DNA of 64,000 bases from Tetradesmus obliquus (GCA_030272155.1 CP126195.1:2463001-2527000); one strand, 5' to 3'; positions 1 through 14,199 are shown, numbered from the stretch's first letter. Translations and numbers: made by a program. The notes: a model not told the origin generated them from the letters alone.

Positions 1-3000
1 AGCTGCAGCTGCTTCCAGATCACCCTCAGTTCCTCACCAGCGACACTCTTGAAAACTTTCAGGAGCTCGTCAATAGGCAGGATGCTGATAATCTTCTTGA
101 CCCAGCCCTGTAGCCAAGACGCAGCGCCAAATGACATGATATGTGAAGGTTAATTAGGTTGACTTGCTCCTAAGACTGATGCAAGTGGCAGACTCGTTTA
201 AGCTGGGAGCTTGCTCCGCACGTAACAAAGCCAAGCGCACGCAGACGGGAAATGGCAGGCACACCTAGATGCGTTACAAGAAACTGTCTAATGATGAGGC
301 AACGTTGCTGGAGCGTTCTCCCTAACGTTCACTGACCCAGAGAACGACCCAAGTATACAAAGTGGGGCACCTGCAGACCTCACAGTGATTTCTCATACAA
401 AGTGGGGCACCTGCAGACCTCACAGTGATGTTCATCTTGCAGTGCCTGCTGATGCACAAAATCAAGCCGTCTGCAGCCCGTACTGTGTGCTTGTGTGGCT
501 TCATGACGTAACCACCATCTCTTTGAACATGTGCTGCAAGACAATCAAACCCCACTCACCTCCAAGTCGACAGCATCCTCTATGGCTTTAAGAATGTCTT
601 TGATCGCGCCTTGAATGAGGTCGCCAATGACGCAGATGAAGGAGATCTCCTCAGGACACCTGCACACAAGAAGATTAAGGAAATCAGGCCACCTTCACGC
701 GCTGATGTTACGCAACATCAACCAGTGTTCTCTTTAACTCAGCTTTATCAACCAAAACAGTTGTCAATCGTGCTGTGGCTGATTGCGCATGTTGTTCAGT
801 TGCAGGAAATTGCATTTGGAGCAAGGCTAACAGCTGGGAAACAGGCGCTGCCAGCCATAGTACGTAATGCAGAGACAGCAATGCGCTTGGATACTGCATG
901 GGTGCACTCCTGCTAAGTGACTGCACTCCTTCTCGGCAGTTTCTCTCCCACTCACTGGATGTGCTGCAGCGCATTGACAATCTTGTCCACGATTGAGATG
1001 ATGATGTCCAATGTATTGAGCAGCTGGTTCTTCACAAGGTCAACGATGCCCATCACAAAGTTGAGGAACTCCTTGAGGTCGTTCCAGCCGATCATGGTCA
1101 GCACGTTGTCAATCATGGGCAGCAGCTTGGTGGACTCGCGCACCACGCCTATGAGTAGCAGCGGCGGCAGCAGCGCAGCAGTGCACGGCAGCAGAAGGTA
1201 CCAAGATGTTTGCAACGAACAAGCAAGGTTGCCGATCATGGGCAGCAGCTTGGTTGTCTCTCGCACCACGCTATGAGTAGCAGCAGCGGCGGCAGCAACA
1301 GTAGCAGCAACGGCAGCAGACGGTAAGCAGATGCTTGTAACCAACCAGCAAGGTTGCCGGTCATGGGCAACAGCTTGGTCGACTCGCGCAGCACACCTAC
1401 GAGCAGCAGCGGCAACAGCGGCAGACGAACGTGTGGTGGTAGGCCGCGCACTGCTGCTCGTCGCAAGTTGCACCCACCAGAGGTAGACGCCAGCATGGAC
1501 GCTGCAACTTCTTTTATTATGAATCAAACTTTCAAGGCAAACCAGTCCGATTACGCTGCGCACCTGCTGCAGTATCGATGATGACGGCTGCTGCCTCGAT
1601 GGGTGCGGATGCGTCCACGTCCAGGGTGAGGTTGGGCAGGCTCAGCGAGAACCAGGGGATGTCAACGTTGACCGGCGGCAGGCTGAAGTTGAAGCCTGCG
1701 GCAGTGCATAGTTCAATTTGAATAAATTTACTTGATTGTAAGACGAAATGGCTTGTCAGGTGGGAAGCTCAGCGTGATATCAGAGCAGAGCTGTCACGGA
1801 GGCCTTCATGACACTGGCTGCGTCGCATCCCAAACAGCCTGACATGCACAACTCACGAGGTTGAGCGATTAGTGCAAGCTCTTTGATGACGTTTAGACAT
1901 GCGTGCGCACCACTCAGCAGTAACGGCTGCTGCTTTCAGTTCATCCGTCCCACCCACCACCGCATGTACAGCAGCTGCCGCCGTTTTGCACTCACTAGGA
2001 AGCTCGAGGTTGATGGGCGGGAAGAATGGCGTGATGGCCAGGTTGAGGTTTGGCAGGCTGGGTGTAGGGATCCGCAGCTTGGGGAAGCCCTGTGTTGCAG
2101 TGTAAGAGACCAGCAAATGCACATGTACATCATGTGGTTATTGCCTGATTGTGTACGTGCATGGGTAGATACTCTACATCCTGCAGACTTTTTAGCCATG
2201 AAATGGTCGCCAACTTTGTAATGCGTAGTGACTGCCTGCCGCAAGATGCTGTGTGAATGTTGTCTCTGGTAGGCTACTGGCTCAACAGACAGCATACAGC
2301 TGTGTCTAATCAAAGTTCCAACCGCCACGCACCCAGAGGTCGCCAAGGTCAATCTTGAACCAGTCAAAGATGTCGCTCAGGTCCACCTTGAACAGCGCGA
2401 ACAGCTGCCGCAGGCCAATCTTGAGCTGCCGCAGCAGAGGATCAATGTTGAGCGACACGCGGGGCAGCTTGGGCAGCCGGATGCGCGGCAGCGCAGGCAG
2501 GCGCAGGTCCAGGTTGATGCTGAGGTTGATGTTGGGCAGCAGGTCCTTGAGGGAGATCTCCTGCAGGTGATGAACATAGGCACATCAAGCGGCGCAGCAC
2601 TCGGCATGTACGTCAAAATGACGTGTGATTATCATGGAAAAGAAAGGCAGTACTGCCAGGTGCACGCGAGGAGTGGCGACTGGCGTCGCCGACAGCAGGT
2701 TGCCAAGTCACTTATTACATGCAGCCAAGTAACTTGTTGCTGCAAGCTTGCAGTGTTGTTGTGTCATGCTGCCACCCACCAGGAAGGGAGTAGGCATGGG
2801 TGGCATGTTAGGTATGTTCAGCCGTGGAATCAGGTCTCCCAGGTTGATCTTGATGTCACCCAACAGGTCCGGCAGCCGCAGCGGCGGCTGCAGGCCAGCC
2901 AGCAGGTCTGGCAGTGTCACATCTGGCAGCTGCGGCAGGTCTGGCAGGGAGAGCCTGAAGCCCCTAAAGAGCTCTGGGAGGGTGATGTTGACTGAAGGCA

Positions 3001-3453
3001 GCTGCAGGTGGGAGTGTCAGGAGGTATACAGCAAGGCAGCAGGGGGTCAGCATATGCGTGACAATGTAAGGGGTTCTGTGGGTTCAGATGTGACCGGCAG
3101 GGTTGCATTGGTGGCGCAGCGCTTGCAAGGTCTTTGCAACCACCTGGTAAACACGACAGCGCTAGAGCTGCAACATGTTGAAACTGTACAGTGTCAACAA
3201 ACGCCTGCTGCAATGTCAGAAGTGCAAGTCTTGGCACAGTGCACGAAGCATCATGCTGCAAAGTGTTGCAGGTTGGCAGCATGCAGCGGCTTTGAGTTGT
3301 ATCCCGCTTGACAAATGGGTCCGAGCTAAAATATTATGCTTGAGCAAAACTGAATGGAGTGTGCTTACCAGGTCTGGCAGGATGAATCCAGAGAGGCCCA
3401 TGGCTGTGCATACACACCAGAGCATTGGCAGCAGCAGCGGCAGTAGTGAACAG

Positions 3454-3487
<34 letters not shown>

Positions 3488-6400
3488 GCAGCAGCAGCAG
3501 CAGCAGCAGCAGCGGCAACAGCAGCAGCAACAGCAGTCAAAGAAGGAGACTCATTGGTGCCATGGCTGCCAGCTGCAGACGTACACATAGCTGCCAGCTT
3601 CATTCAAATTGCAAGTGTATAGTTGCTGTCACATTCGACAACAGCAGCACTCCAGGCAACTGATTTAAGCGTTTTGCCATGCAGTAACTTGGCGACGCAG
3701 ACGAAGTTTGCTGGGTAGCGTCGTACCTGAGACGTACATGCGTGGCAGCGTGACGTTCCCAAACTTTGGCAAGTCTGGAAGATTGATGTCGAAGCCAGCG
3801 AACACATCCGGCTGCATATGCAACATAGCGGCAGCCAACAGTGAGCATGATGGTGCACAGTGCGACATTCTGTGTGTTGGACACCAGACAACCACATTGG
3901 GCAACACATTGACCAGAAAATGGTTGGCGCAGTAGTGATTATTCATAACAATGCAGCAGGATGGTTGCCACGGTGCGCCCTGCGATGTGGCGCCGCCTCA
4001 CCAGCCTAATCTTGTAGGGGTTGGGGAAGCCAAGAGGGAACTGGATGCGGGGGTCCAGCTTCTTCAGCAGCGCCACCAGATCGATCTCAACATCAGGCAG
4101 CAGCACTGCAGCAAGCATGAAGAGGCATGTGCCCGGCGTGAGTTTAGGGTGCAGCAGCCGTGTGTTGACTCCTTGATGTGCATGCAAGTGCCCTTCAACA
4201 GGAACTCATTTGGACGGTTTTGACTGCAGAAAGGAGCAGCTGCATGAAGAGATGCGCTGCGGGTTACAGGAATGCCAGAAGAACGCATGGGTAACTGCTG
4301 CATTTCGGGCAGTCCAGGCATTTTATGAATTGGATTGCATTGTGTGCATTTAAGGCTATTTGGCCAGCTAGTGGCTTACATGACAGGCTTATTCTGAAGC
4401 CTGGGATGTTGGGCAGGCTTGGCCAGTTGATGTCCAGCGCTGGCATCAGATCAGGCAGGCCAATGGGCGGTTGGATGCCAAGGAACATCCTCGGCAGCTC
4501 AACGTTGGGGTAGGGGATCTTTGGCAGGGTGATCTTGAACGCCTGCACAATAGATGCAGCAGCAGGCAGTTGCTCTGTAGCCGTAGCATTTCCAGCAGGT
4601 GACATGGAGCACCTGTTTTTTTATTTAACGGAGAGTAGACAACATAAAGTAAAGCTGAACTAGCACTTGACCTGTCTTCTAGCTGCATTTAGCGTTGCGT
4701 GAAGAGACGTTCAAAAGCAGTGTGATGCTGCCAATGCTCTTGGTACACATACCATCACTTAGGCAAAGCCACAGCTGCCATGCTGCCTCACCTGCAGCAG
4801 CTCAATGATGGGGGGGGGGGGTTGCCAGGAACTGCTTGCGCTGTAGTTGCAACCCATGCGCAAAAACCCACTCAAAATAACCTGAACCTGAACCTGAACT
4901 CCTATGCCGCCTCACCTGCAGCAGCTCTATGATGGTGACCGACCACTTCTTCAGGAAGCGCCACAGGTCAACATTCACGCTCGGCAGCGCCGGCAGCCGC
5001 ACAGTGACCTTTGGCAGCAGCCCACTCAGCGACAACGGCGGCGAGATGCCCGGAATCAGCGGCAGGAAGTCTGGCAAGCCGATCTTGATCTTGGGCAGCG
5101 GGGGCAGCGGCGGCAGATTCGGCATGTTGATGCGCAAGTTGCGAAGCAGGGCGTCCATATCAATTGTGATGGGGCCGAAGAGGTCAGGGAGGCTTGGGGG
5201 TGGGCTCAGGCCAGCGAGGAGGGTGCTGAGGCGGATGCTGACAGCAGGGATGCTCGGGAGCGTGATGTTGACGCCGCCGAAGATGTCCGTGATGTTGACG
5301 TCGAGGTTTGGAAGGAATGTGAGGAGGTTTGGGGCTGGGCTCATGCCCGCTATGATGATGTGAGGGACGTCGATGCCGAAGCGTGGCAGCAGGTCGCCTA
5401 GGTTGAGGTTGATGCCTCGCAGCAGCAGCCGCAGGTTGACGGTGGGCAGGTCGGGGACTGGCAGCGTGATGTTGAGTTTGGCGTAGAGGGCCCTGTAGAG
5501 CGCGGTGAGGTCAACATCCACGTCTGGCAGGAAATCTGTGCAGCGTAACACATGCAGCAGCAGCAGTAGTGAGAACCTGTTGTGTGCATGCTGAACCTGT
5601 GATAACAATGCTGTCACAGATCCAGAGAGAGGCAAAGCACGCTGTTTCCAACACAGAGGACAACACACAGTTGACACAAGAGCATGCTATATTTTGATGG
5701 CCTTGCAAGAATGGTGGCACCCTGCTGGCCCATAGTTTTGCAGTTGCGCACTGACCTGGCAGTGACACGTTGAGGCCAGGGATGTCAGGCAGGCGGGGCA
5801 GGCCGGGGAACTCCGGGATGAGGTCAGGCAGGCCGATGGGTGGCGACAGCGCTGGCAGCAGGTCTGGCACCCTGAGCCTTGGCAGAGGCTTGGGCAGGCC
5901 TGGCAGGTCAATGTCGAAATCTGCAGCAACAGGTAGAATTATTGTGAGATGCACGAAGCTTGGTAAGTGCATGAGGCGGTCTGCTCGGACGGGGTGCAGC
6001 TGTGTAGTAGTTTAAGCGTAAGTGTGGCAGTTGATCAGGTGAGCACGTTGTGAGCAACCTGGACCCAAGAACGGCTGCTCCATCCATACATGAGCTATGC
6101 AATGCCTGGAAGATAGGCATAATCAGTCATGTTTGACTTCAACTTGCTGTGCAGCAAGTGGCTTGACATGTTGTGCTCACCGAAGTCTGGCAGGCTGACG
6201 TTGAGCGCTGGCAGGTCAGGGATTGACACGTCGATGGGTGGGAAACTGGGGAACCTGCACAAGACAAGCAGCATGCACAGCTTACAGCTGCTGATGCACA
6301 GATATACGCCCACCAGGCTCCAACTAAACGTGTACCATATGCAGTACTTTGTCACACACACACAGCCAAGCAAGTTATCTCATGCTGGAGTTGAATTATT

Positions 6401-8149
6401 GTTCTGTTATGATGTTGGCAGAGCAGGCAATGGATGCACTTCACCGCTGCTGGCGCTGTGAGGGTACTACTTTTGACACTTTGGCCGCTGCCCAACGTGT
6501 GGCCAAGCGGCTGCAGCAACACACTTGAGTTTGAAGCCAGACAGTCCAGGAACCGTGACAATCCAGTCGTCCAGATCAATGTTGAAGTCTGGAAGATCAG
6601 TGTTGAAGCCTGCAGCGAGCAAACAAGTCAGTCCAGGCAGCACAATGCATGAATACATATATTTGCGCTCAGTCCCAGATTAAAGGCAAACACTCAGCAA
6701 ATGCCGTGGCGGGGCTGCAATGTCAGTGAAACATATGAAGGGTTACATTGTCAAGATGCTGCTGGTTTTGGCAAATCCATTCCCTTTTTCATAGTTGGCA
6801 GCTGCCAGCAGGTGCTTTCAAAAGTGCAGTGCAGGCCAGCCAACAGCAACTCATCCTGGGTTCACACAATCGTGTTTGTGCCCATGTACGCCCACCTGGC
6901 AGCGAAATCTTGAAGCCGGGGATCTTCAGGGGGCTGATGCCTGGGATGCGGATGTCAAAGTCTGGCAGCTGTGGCACTGGGATCTGCAAACATGCAGAGA
7001 TCACACATCATGCGGCTTGCCTGAAGGCTCACTGGCCCTCACAAGCGAAGATAGCATGCATCATCTGACACGCAGAAACGATGCACATGGTGTGCCAGGA
7101 ATGGGCACAAAGACAAAGTTCAAGCATGCCAGCTCACCTCCATGTCAGGCAGCTTCAGGTTGAGCTTGAAACCTGCACAGTATAACGAAAATGAAAAAGC
7201 AGACATTGCGTCAATTTTACATGAAGATCCATCTGATAACAAGCAAGAAAGAGGCCTGCACACGCCTCTGGGTCACACCTGCGTGGCCGTGCCGCCATCC
7301 TTGTCACACCTTGTGCAAGTACGCTGCTTACAAAAAGCTTGTAAGCGATTGACGATTGCATGCTGGACACAAGAGCTTACCGAAACGATGTTGCTGCAGC
7401 TGCCACTTGGCATACAATTGCAAGTCAGGTCAGTGCTCACTTGGGATGCCTGGGATGGGGATGGTGAAGCCGACATCTGGCAGGGGCAGCTTGGGCAGGT
7501 CGGGCCAGCCTGGCATGGGCGTGGGCAGGGGGATCCTGTGCGAAAGCAATGAAAAAATGATACAATGAATGTTACCTGGTGTCCTGTGCATGCATATGAT
7601 GCCTGTACAGGCGTGGGCAGTGGGATCCTGTGCAGCAACAGCCAACACAAGTTGCACAGTTGTACATGGGGGCTACGCATTGGCGACACAAAGAACAGTG
7701 CAAAAAATTCCTACTGAGAGTGTGCAGCGGGTACAGCATGGTGTCCTGCGCATGGGTGATGGTGGCATGTGCACGGTTTTGCAGGGAGACGGTGCAAGAA
7801 GTAGCATCAAGGAGGTCATTCGCACCCTGGTAGGTCTGGTAGAGTGATCTTGAAGCCAGGCAGTGACGACAGCCGCCACGACTTGGGGAAACCTGCAAGG
7901 GCAGTGCACAACTGCACATTGGTATGACCACCGCAGCTTGCATGCGGCTGCGCACCGCATGCCATGCAACCAGCACGACAAAATGCACAGAATCAGCACT
8001 ATGCAGGTGACGTAAACTTCCTTGCCAAACAGACTGCAGTGCCTGAGTCAAACATACAATAAATCTTACCTGGGATGTCCAGGTCAAAGCCCGGCAGTGT
8101 CCAGTCGTAGCCGGCCAGCTCCAGGTCGAGGTCTGCAGTGGCACGACAG

Positions 8150-8183
<34 letters not shown>

Positions 8184-11100
8184 GGCGGCGGCGGTAGCAG
8201 CAGCAGCAGCAGCAGGTTTGTGTGCTAATCATCAGCTGGTTTGATCAACTGTCCAGGCACAGGGCACGCCAATCGTCAGTGGTGCTGGCATATTGTGGAT
8301 GTGGGCAGATGGTTTCACAGCTGAGCTTCTTATCTGTCATGAAGCGCGTGCCTGTGCGCATTCTGCACCAGGTGCAACAATGCTTTAGTAATGACTATAA
8401 CACAACTATTACTCTTTGTGGCAGTGCTGTGCTGCTGACCTGGAATGGTGATGCTCAGCTTGGGGAAGGTGAAGTTGATGCCTGGCAGGTTGGGGATGCT
8501 GATGTTGAGGCCTGCATGCAGCAAGAAACAGGACAGCACACATGTCAGCACAGCCAAGATGCAGCATGCTCCGTCTCATGCAGAATCCACCCTGTACAGT
8601 AGCAAGATCTTGCGCTCGGCATTACGCTTGGAAGTCGCACATCGTCCCGTTCACCGCAACCCTTCCACATGTGTGCTGCTAGCATGCTTCTCAGGTTTGC
8701 ATTGTCCTAGCGCAGTACTGCACTACAGCCAAGTGCTGTGCACCACTCGGGCATGCGTGCTTACCTGAGAAGGGGTTTTTGATTGTCACGTTCACCCACG
8801 GCAGTGGCGGCAGTTCCAGGTCAAAGCTGGGCAGGGCAGGCAGGCTGGGCAGGGGGATGGGCCCTGGCAGGCCTGCAGCGGCAATCATCATCATCATCAT
8901 CATGTTATCCACCACGCCATAGCATCAACGCCATCGGCCCCGCGCCCCAATGCAGCCACAATCATGTGGAGGTGTTGTGGCATGAGCGCAGGCAGGTCAC
9001 AGTTGCGGAGCGGTAAACATTGCAGAAGTGCACATGATGCTTTGCAAGCTGCAATTGGTAACAACCACAGAAGTGCCAACTCCTCTAGCACCCCAGGCTG
9101 CACTTGTCCACAGGATGCTGTGAACAAAATGCAGCATGCACAGCAATACTGCGTGCACAAGAGCGATGTTTAGAGCTAAACTCTGCCCACCTGGGAACCT
9201 GAAGGGGTCAACCGCTGGGAACTCCAGGTTCAGGGCTGGGATCCTCAGCGTCAGGTCTGGCAGGGTAGGCCTGGCAGCAGATATGACAGCACCACAGCCA
9301 CAGCAGCAGCAGCAGTCTGAAGTGTTCTGGATGTCTGTCCTTTGTGTGGTCTGTGTGGCAGCTGAAGCTGCTAAAAGCCCCCATTGCAAACGCATGCCTG
9401 GCAGGGAAACTTTTGACTTTTGCAACCAATTGCAACGGATAATTGTTTGGATGGAAACAGCACGCAAACAGAACATCCTGCATGGCTCTGAGCAGATGCT
9501 GCGAGGCTGTTACACGTACAAGGCTGAAGCAGCAATGGCTGTGGCAGCAGCACTCACCAAGCAAGGCAAAAGCTGCCCTCCTCCTGTAACGTCCTGGACG
9601 GGCCGTGAATGCCGCTGCTGTTGAGGTAGGGACCGTAGGGGCTGTGAGCAGTCTGCTGCAGCCTTGACTGCACGTGGACGTGGTACTGGGACATGTCTGC
9701 TGGCTGCGGCTTGAAGCCAGCTGGCATCTGCAGCAGCCTGCAGGTAGATAATGGTGTGATCGAGCGAGTGAGCGAGATAGTGTGTCAGTGAGTGAGTGGG
9801 TAAACACGTAGAGCCACTGCAGCTGCAGCTGCCGGACGTCACATGTCTATCCATTTGGTGCACAGGTGACTTACTTGACCTTCTGCCTGCTGTGCTTGCT
9901 ATGCTGGCTGTGTAGACAGCTCTGCAGCCTGCGCTGCGCGAAGCAGGGAAAGGCCATAGGCAGGTCAAGCTGCGTGATGCCCTTGCCCTTTGGCTAGCTT
10001 TCTACAACGCTAACACTGCAGCCACTGCGGCTGCAGCTACGAAATACATCCTACTCTGTAGTGCTCAGGTGATCTACCTTACCTTCTGCCTGTGCTGGCT
10101 ATGCCTGTGCCGGTGAAGCCAGCCCTGCAGGCTGCGCTGCGTGAAGCAGGGAAGCTCTTGGGCAGGTCGCGCTGCGTGAGGCCCCTGGCCCTCAACGCAG
10201 CCAGGATGAAGTCGTTCTCAATGGAGGCCAGGAAGCCGTTGATGCTCTGCAGCTCCATGTTGATCACCTGCACGTACTTGACGGCCCTGCGGCAGCACCA
10301 GCAGCAGCAGCACAAAGAAATGTGGCATCTAGTATCGAAAGGAAGCTGTTGATGCTGTGCAGCTCCATGTTAATCACCTGCACGTACTTGACGGCCGTGT
10401 GGCAGCAGCAGCAGCACAACAAATGAGTTGAGGTTTAGTGACAAGTGCCAACAGGAAGCCGTTGATGCTCTGCAGCTCCATGTTGATGAGCTGCGCGTAC
10501 TTGACAGCCATGCGGCAGCAGCAGCAGCAGCACAAAGGAATGTGGCATCTGACATCAACAGGAATCCGTTGATGCTCTGCAGCTCCAGGTTGATCACCTG
10601 CACGTACTTGACAGCCCTGCCGCGGCAGCAGCAGCAGCACAACAAATGAGTTGAGGTTTAGTGACAAGTGCCAACAGGAAGCCGTTGATGCTCTGCAGCT
10701 CCATGTTGATGAGCTGCGTGTACTTGACAGCCCTGCGGCGGCAGCAGCAGCAGCAGCAGCACAAAGGAATGTGGCATCTGACATCAACAGGAATCCGTTG
10801 ATGCTCTGCAGCTCCATGTTAATCACCTGCACGTACTTGACGGCCGTGTGGCAGCAGCAGCAGCACAACAAATGAGTTGAGGTTTAGTGACAAGTGCCAA
10901 CAGGCAGCCGTTGATGCTCTGCAGCTCCATGTTGATGAGCTGCGCGTACTTGACAGCCCTGCGGCAGCAGCAGCAGCACAAAGGAATGTGGCATCTGACA
11001 TCAACAGGAATCCATTGATGCTCTGCAGCTCCATGTTGATCACCTGCACGTACTTGACAGCCCTGCGGCGGCAGCAGCAGCAGCAGCAGCACAAAGAAAT

Positions 11101-12316
11101 GTGACATCTAGTATCAACTGGCAGGCGTTCATGCTCTGCAGCATCAAGTTCATGACCTGCACGTACTTGACAGCCCTGCGGCAGCAGCAGCAGCAGCGGC
11201 GGCAGCGCCGCAAAACAGTTCTTGTTTAGTGACAAGTGACAACAGGAAGCCGTTGTTGCTCTGCAGCTCCATGTTGATGACCTGCACGTACTTGACGGCC
11301 CTGCGGCAGCACCAGCAGCAGCAGCAGCAGCAGAAGCAGCAGCAGCGGCAACAAGAACCAACACGCCAGCAGGTTCAAACACCCAATCTTTTGTGTTGGA
11401 CAAAACAACAGGAAAAGCATACAGATTCATGTTCAAGCTCAGTCACCATGCCTGTGGAGACCATGCCTGCTGCAGGTTTTATCTTGGCCTCTTCTGCTGC
11501 AACTCCGCACCTCAACACGCAACCTCCCAAGCACGGCTTTGTTTCAAGCCTGTCCCAGCTGCATGCAGAGGCTGTGCAGCCACATGTGATGTGCCGCTGT
11601 CAGCAAGCTCCAACTCTAGGTGCCTGCCCATTTCTGCTATCTTCTAAACATAGTATGAGTCATATATATATGCCTGAGCTTGCTGCCAAGAACCTGTCAA
11701 GGAAGGGCCGGAAGCACTTGACGGCGGGGTGCCTGATCTTGTCGACAGGTGGCTCCTTGTAATCTGGCTCCACCGGTTTGCAGAGCCCTGTTGTCTCGCG
11801 CACATACTGCACGCCCAGCCCCGCAATGAGCTCGATCTGCACAAGGATGCAGCAGCAAGGTGTGTAAGAGTGTGCATCGTGTTCCAAGGTGCCCACTCTC
11901 TTGTGTGGTCTTTGACCTTGTGATCATCCTGTTGTGGCCCATACCATCCAGTTGGTGCCTGGATCCACGTGTAACTCGCCTTTGTCTAAATGTATGCTTC
12001 ATGCTTTGGCGAGACGCGAAGGAAAGGGAGGTGCTGCTGTGCCCTGTGCCCTGTTCACGGATGCACTAAAGATAATTCTGCTGCACAGGTGCCTCTGTTC
12101 AAGCCAGATTGCAATGAATGATACTCACATTGTCCAGCGCAACGTTCATCAGCGCAAACTTTGAGGTGACGGATGTGGGGATGGGTGTGCGCAGGTCCAC
12201 GCCTTTCTTGACAACCTTCTTTGCATCTTTCACTGCAGGGCCGATGGCAAGGGTGTCAATGACAAACTGGCCGTTGCTCTTGATGTCTTTGAAGCTGGGA
12301 AGCATCTTCTTTTGGC

Positions 12317-12350
<34 letters not shown>

Positions 12351-14141
12351 GGCAACACACAAGCACAGCACTTGGCATGGCGCCTTGCTGCTGATAGACA
12401 TGCTTACCAGAGTATGTGCCCGCTGGACGTGACAAGCTTGTCGAGACAAGGACACACTTCGTGCTTCATAACAGGAGAAAAGACAACCTGCATTGCCAGC
12501 TAGCAGCCCAAGCACAGGAGCAAGCACGCGTCTTTGTTCCTCCCTTGTTGTTCTCAACTTACACCACACAGAGCTATCTAAGCTAGCGCTCATTGTGGCA
12601 AGCCAGGTTTTCAAAACACTGGCAGGCTGCACAGCAGTACTTACCTTCCTCAAGCTCCTTGCCGCAAACAAAATCTGCACAAAGCAAACACAGGGGTGTC
12701 AATGCCGGAGCAAAAATGGCAGCATGTGGCCTCAAAGCGGCATTGTGACTGTCTCGCACGCCTGAAATGTATTGCTGCTGCCAGCACTAAAGACAAAACA
12801 TGCAGTGCTGCATGTGCTGTCATGTCAGCGGAGCAGCAGACAGACCGCAGACGGGGCATTCCCTGTCAACAGCGTGCAGCGTGCACCTGCACCAATTAGA
12901 CACCATACTCATGTCAACAGCGTGACGCACACAATATTGCAAAGGACCGCCACTCCGCTGGCATGGTAGCAAAGACACCACAGCATGTCCTGTTCCAACT
13001 GCATGCCAACCGACAGGGATGCGGTAGGATGCCCTCTGTTGCTGCGTGAACAGGCATGCAGTGTCTTCACGCTGGACACTGCCTGTGTTTTTCGGCATAA
13101 TTATGTTATCACTCACCTGCCACGAAGAGTGCCAGGTCAATGGCTGAGGTGATGGGCTTGCCGGATGTTATTTGCACGATGAGGTCCTGAGACAGCGGCA
13201 CACAGTCTGTGCGAGTCTCCCCAGACACCTGCAGCAGCACAGCCACTGCGTTGGCGACTTTTAAAGTGCATCTCAGCCGGGCATCTGTGGTGAAGCACAG
13301 TAGTAGCCAGCAGTCATTGAGATGCCAGCTGGTGTGAGGACAAGAAACTGCACCATGGGCAATGCGTCAGCCAACCTTGGCGCAGGGCGGCTTGATCAGG
13401 TAGGGGGCTGTCTGGTTCACCAGGAAGTTCGTAGCACTGGCAAACTTCTCACTGGCTATGAAGTACTTGTCAATGGCCTTCAGCGTCTTCACAATGCCCT
13501 CAGGAACCTGCACGGCGTATGAGGGTTTGAGTAGGGTCACGGTGTTTATGCAGTGCAACAGACAGATGATTGCAAGCGTGGTGTGAAAATGGGTGTGTGC
13601 AGCTGCGCAGCTGGCATGCCAGGAGCATGAGAGCTTCTTGCTACGTGTCTGTTAACTGTTGTAGGCTTGGAAAGGCGCACTGCCCATCACAAATGCAGCC
13701 CTGCGACATCCGCAGAACAAGGAACCAGCCGCCTGCCAGCTCTCCTGTGAATGTCGGAGTGTATGACTATGCGCTGCTGTCACAGTGTAGTGAGTGAGTG
13801 AGTGAGTGACTATTCAGGCAGCTCTGCAGCTCCTGGGTAAGTTAAGGCTAAGAGGGTGTGTGTGGCCAGGGGCGGCGCACCTGGGCTCCACACCCTCTAC
13901 CCGTCCCACAGTATAGTAACACCAATTGTGCTGTAGTAGGCTGGCTGCAAGCAGCCAGCAGACAGCGTGTGCAGCATGAAAAAGACCAGCCTGCTGAGCG
14001 GTGTTGTTTGGCCGGCATAACACTAACATTAGTAACACCCTTTGTGCTGCCAGATGCGGATGCAGCTGGCTCTCACCCCCAGCCACTGCTCCATCTCACA
14101 GTAGCTGACATACTGGCTGCTGCGTGAGCTGCGCATCACCT

Positions 14142-14199
<58 letters not shown>

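Larger units (their letters stand above)
1..10286 (-). other. Remaining exons of the repeat protein (Pro/hydrophobic strand repeats)
   Basis: Exons, in transcript order: 10286-10083, 9933-9880, 9737-9558, 9270-9191, 8872-8765, 8511-8440, 8132-8070, 7892-7826, 7535-7441, 7172-7138, 6983-6896, 6609-6525, 6254-6181, 5920-5756, 5535-4916 (the largest, 620 bases), 4542-4380, 4105-4002, 3811-3727, 3403-3369, 3001-2780, 2560-2333, 2089-1996, 1695-1564, 1148-956, 659-560 and 107-1 (continuing). Every junction is phase-consistent. From 9270 on, the protein is a string of short strands bounded by proline, such as LPDLTLRIPALNLEFP. From 1148 on it turns into amphipathic helix without proline repeats, so a different C-terminal domain begins there. 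Boundaries come from reading GT/AG sites and phase only. Confidence 0.7.

Noticed and set aside
3334-3622. Long poly-Ala, poly-Leu and poly-Ser open frames on both strands
   Set aside because: They are translations of a CAG/CTG run inside an intron.
10230-11300. CRISPR-like array (regular repeats with spacers)
   Set aside because: The repeats are coding, of exon length and phase, with splice-like ends and triplet spacers. The spacers are of two recurring types, and the context is a eukaryotic gene.
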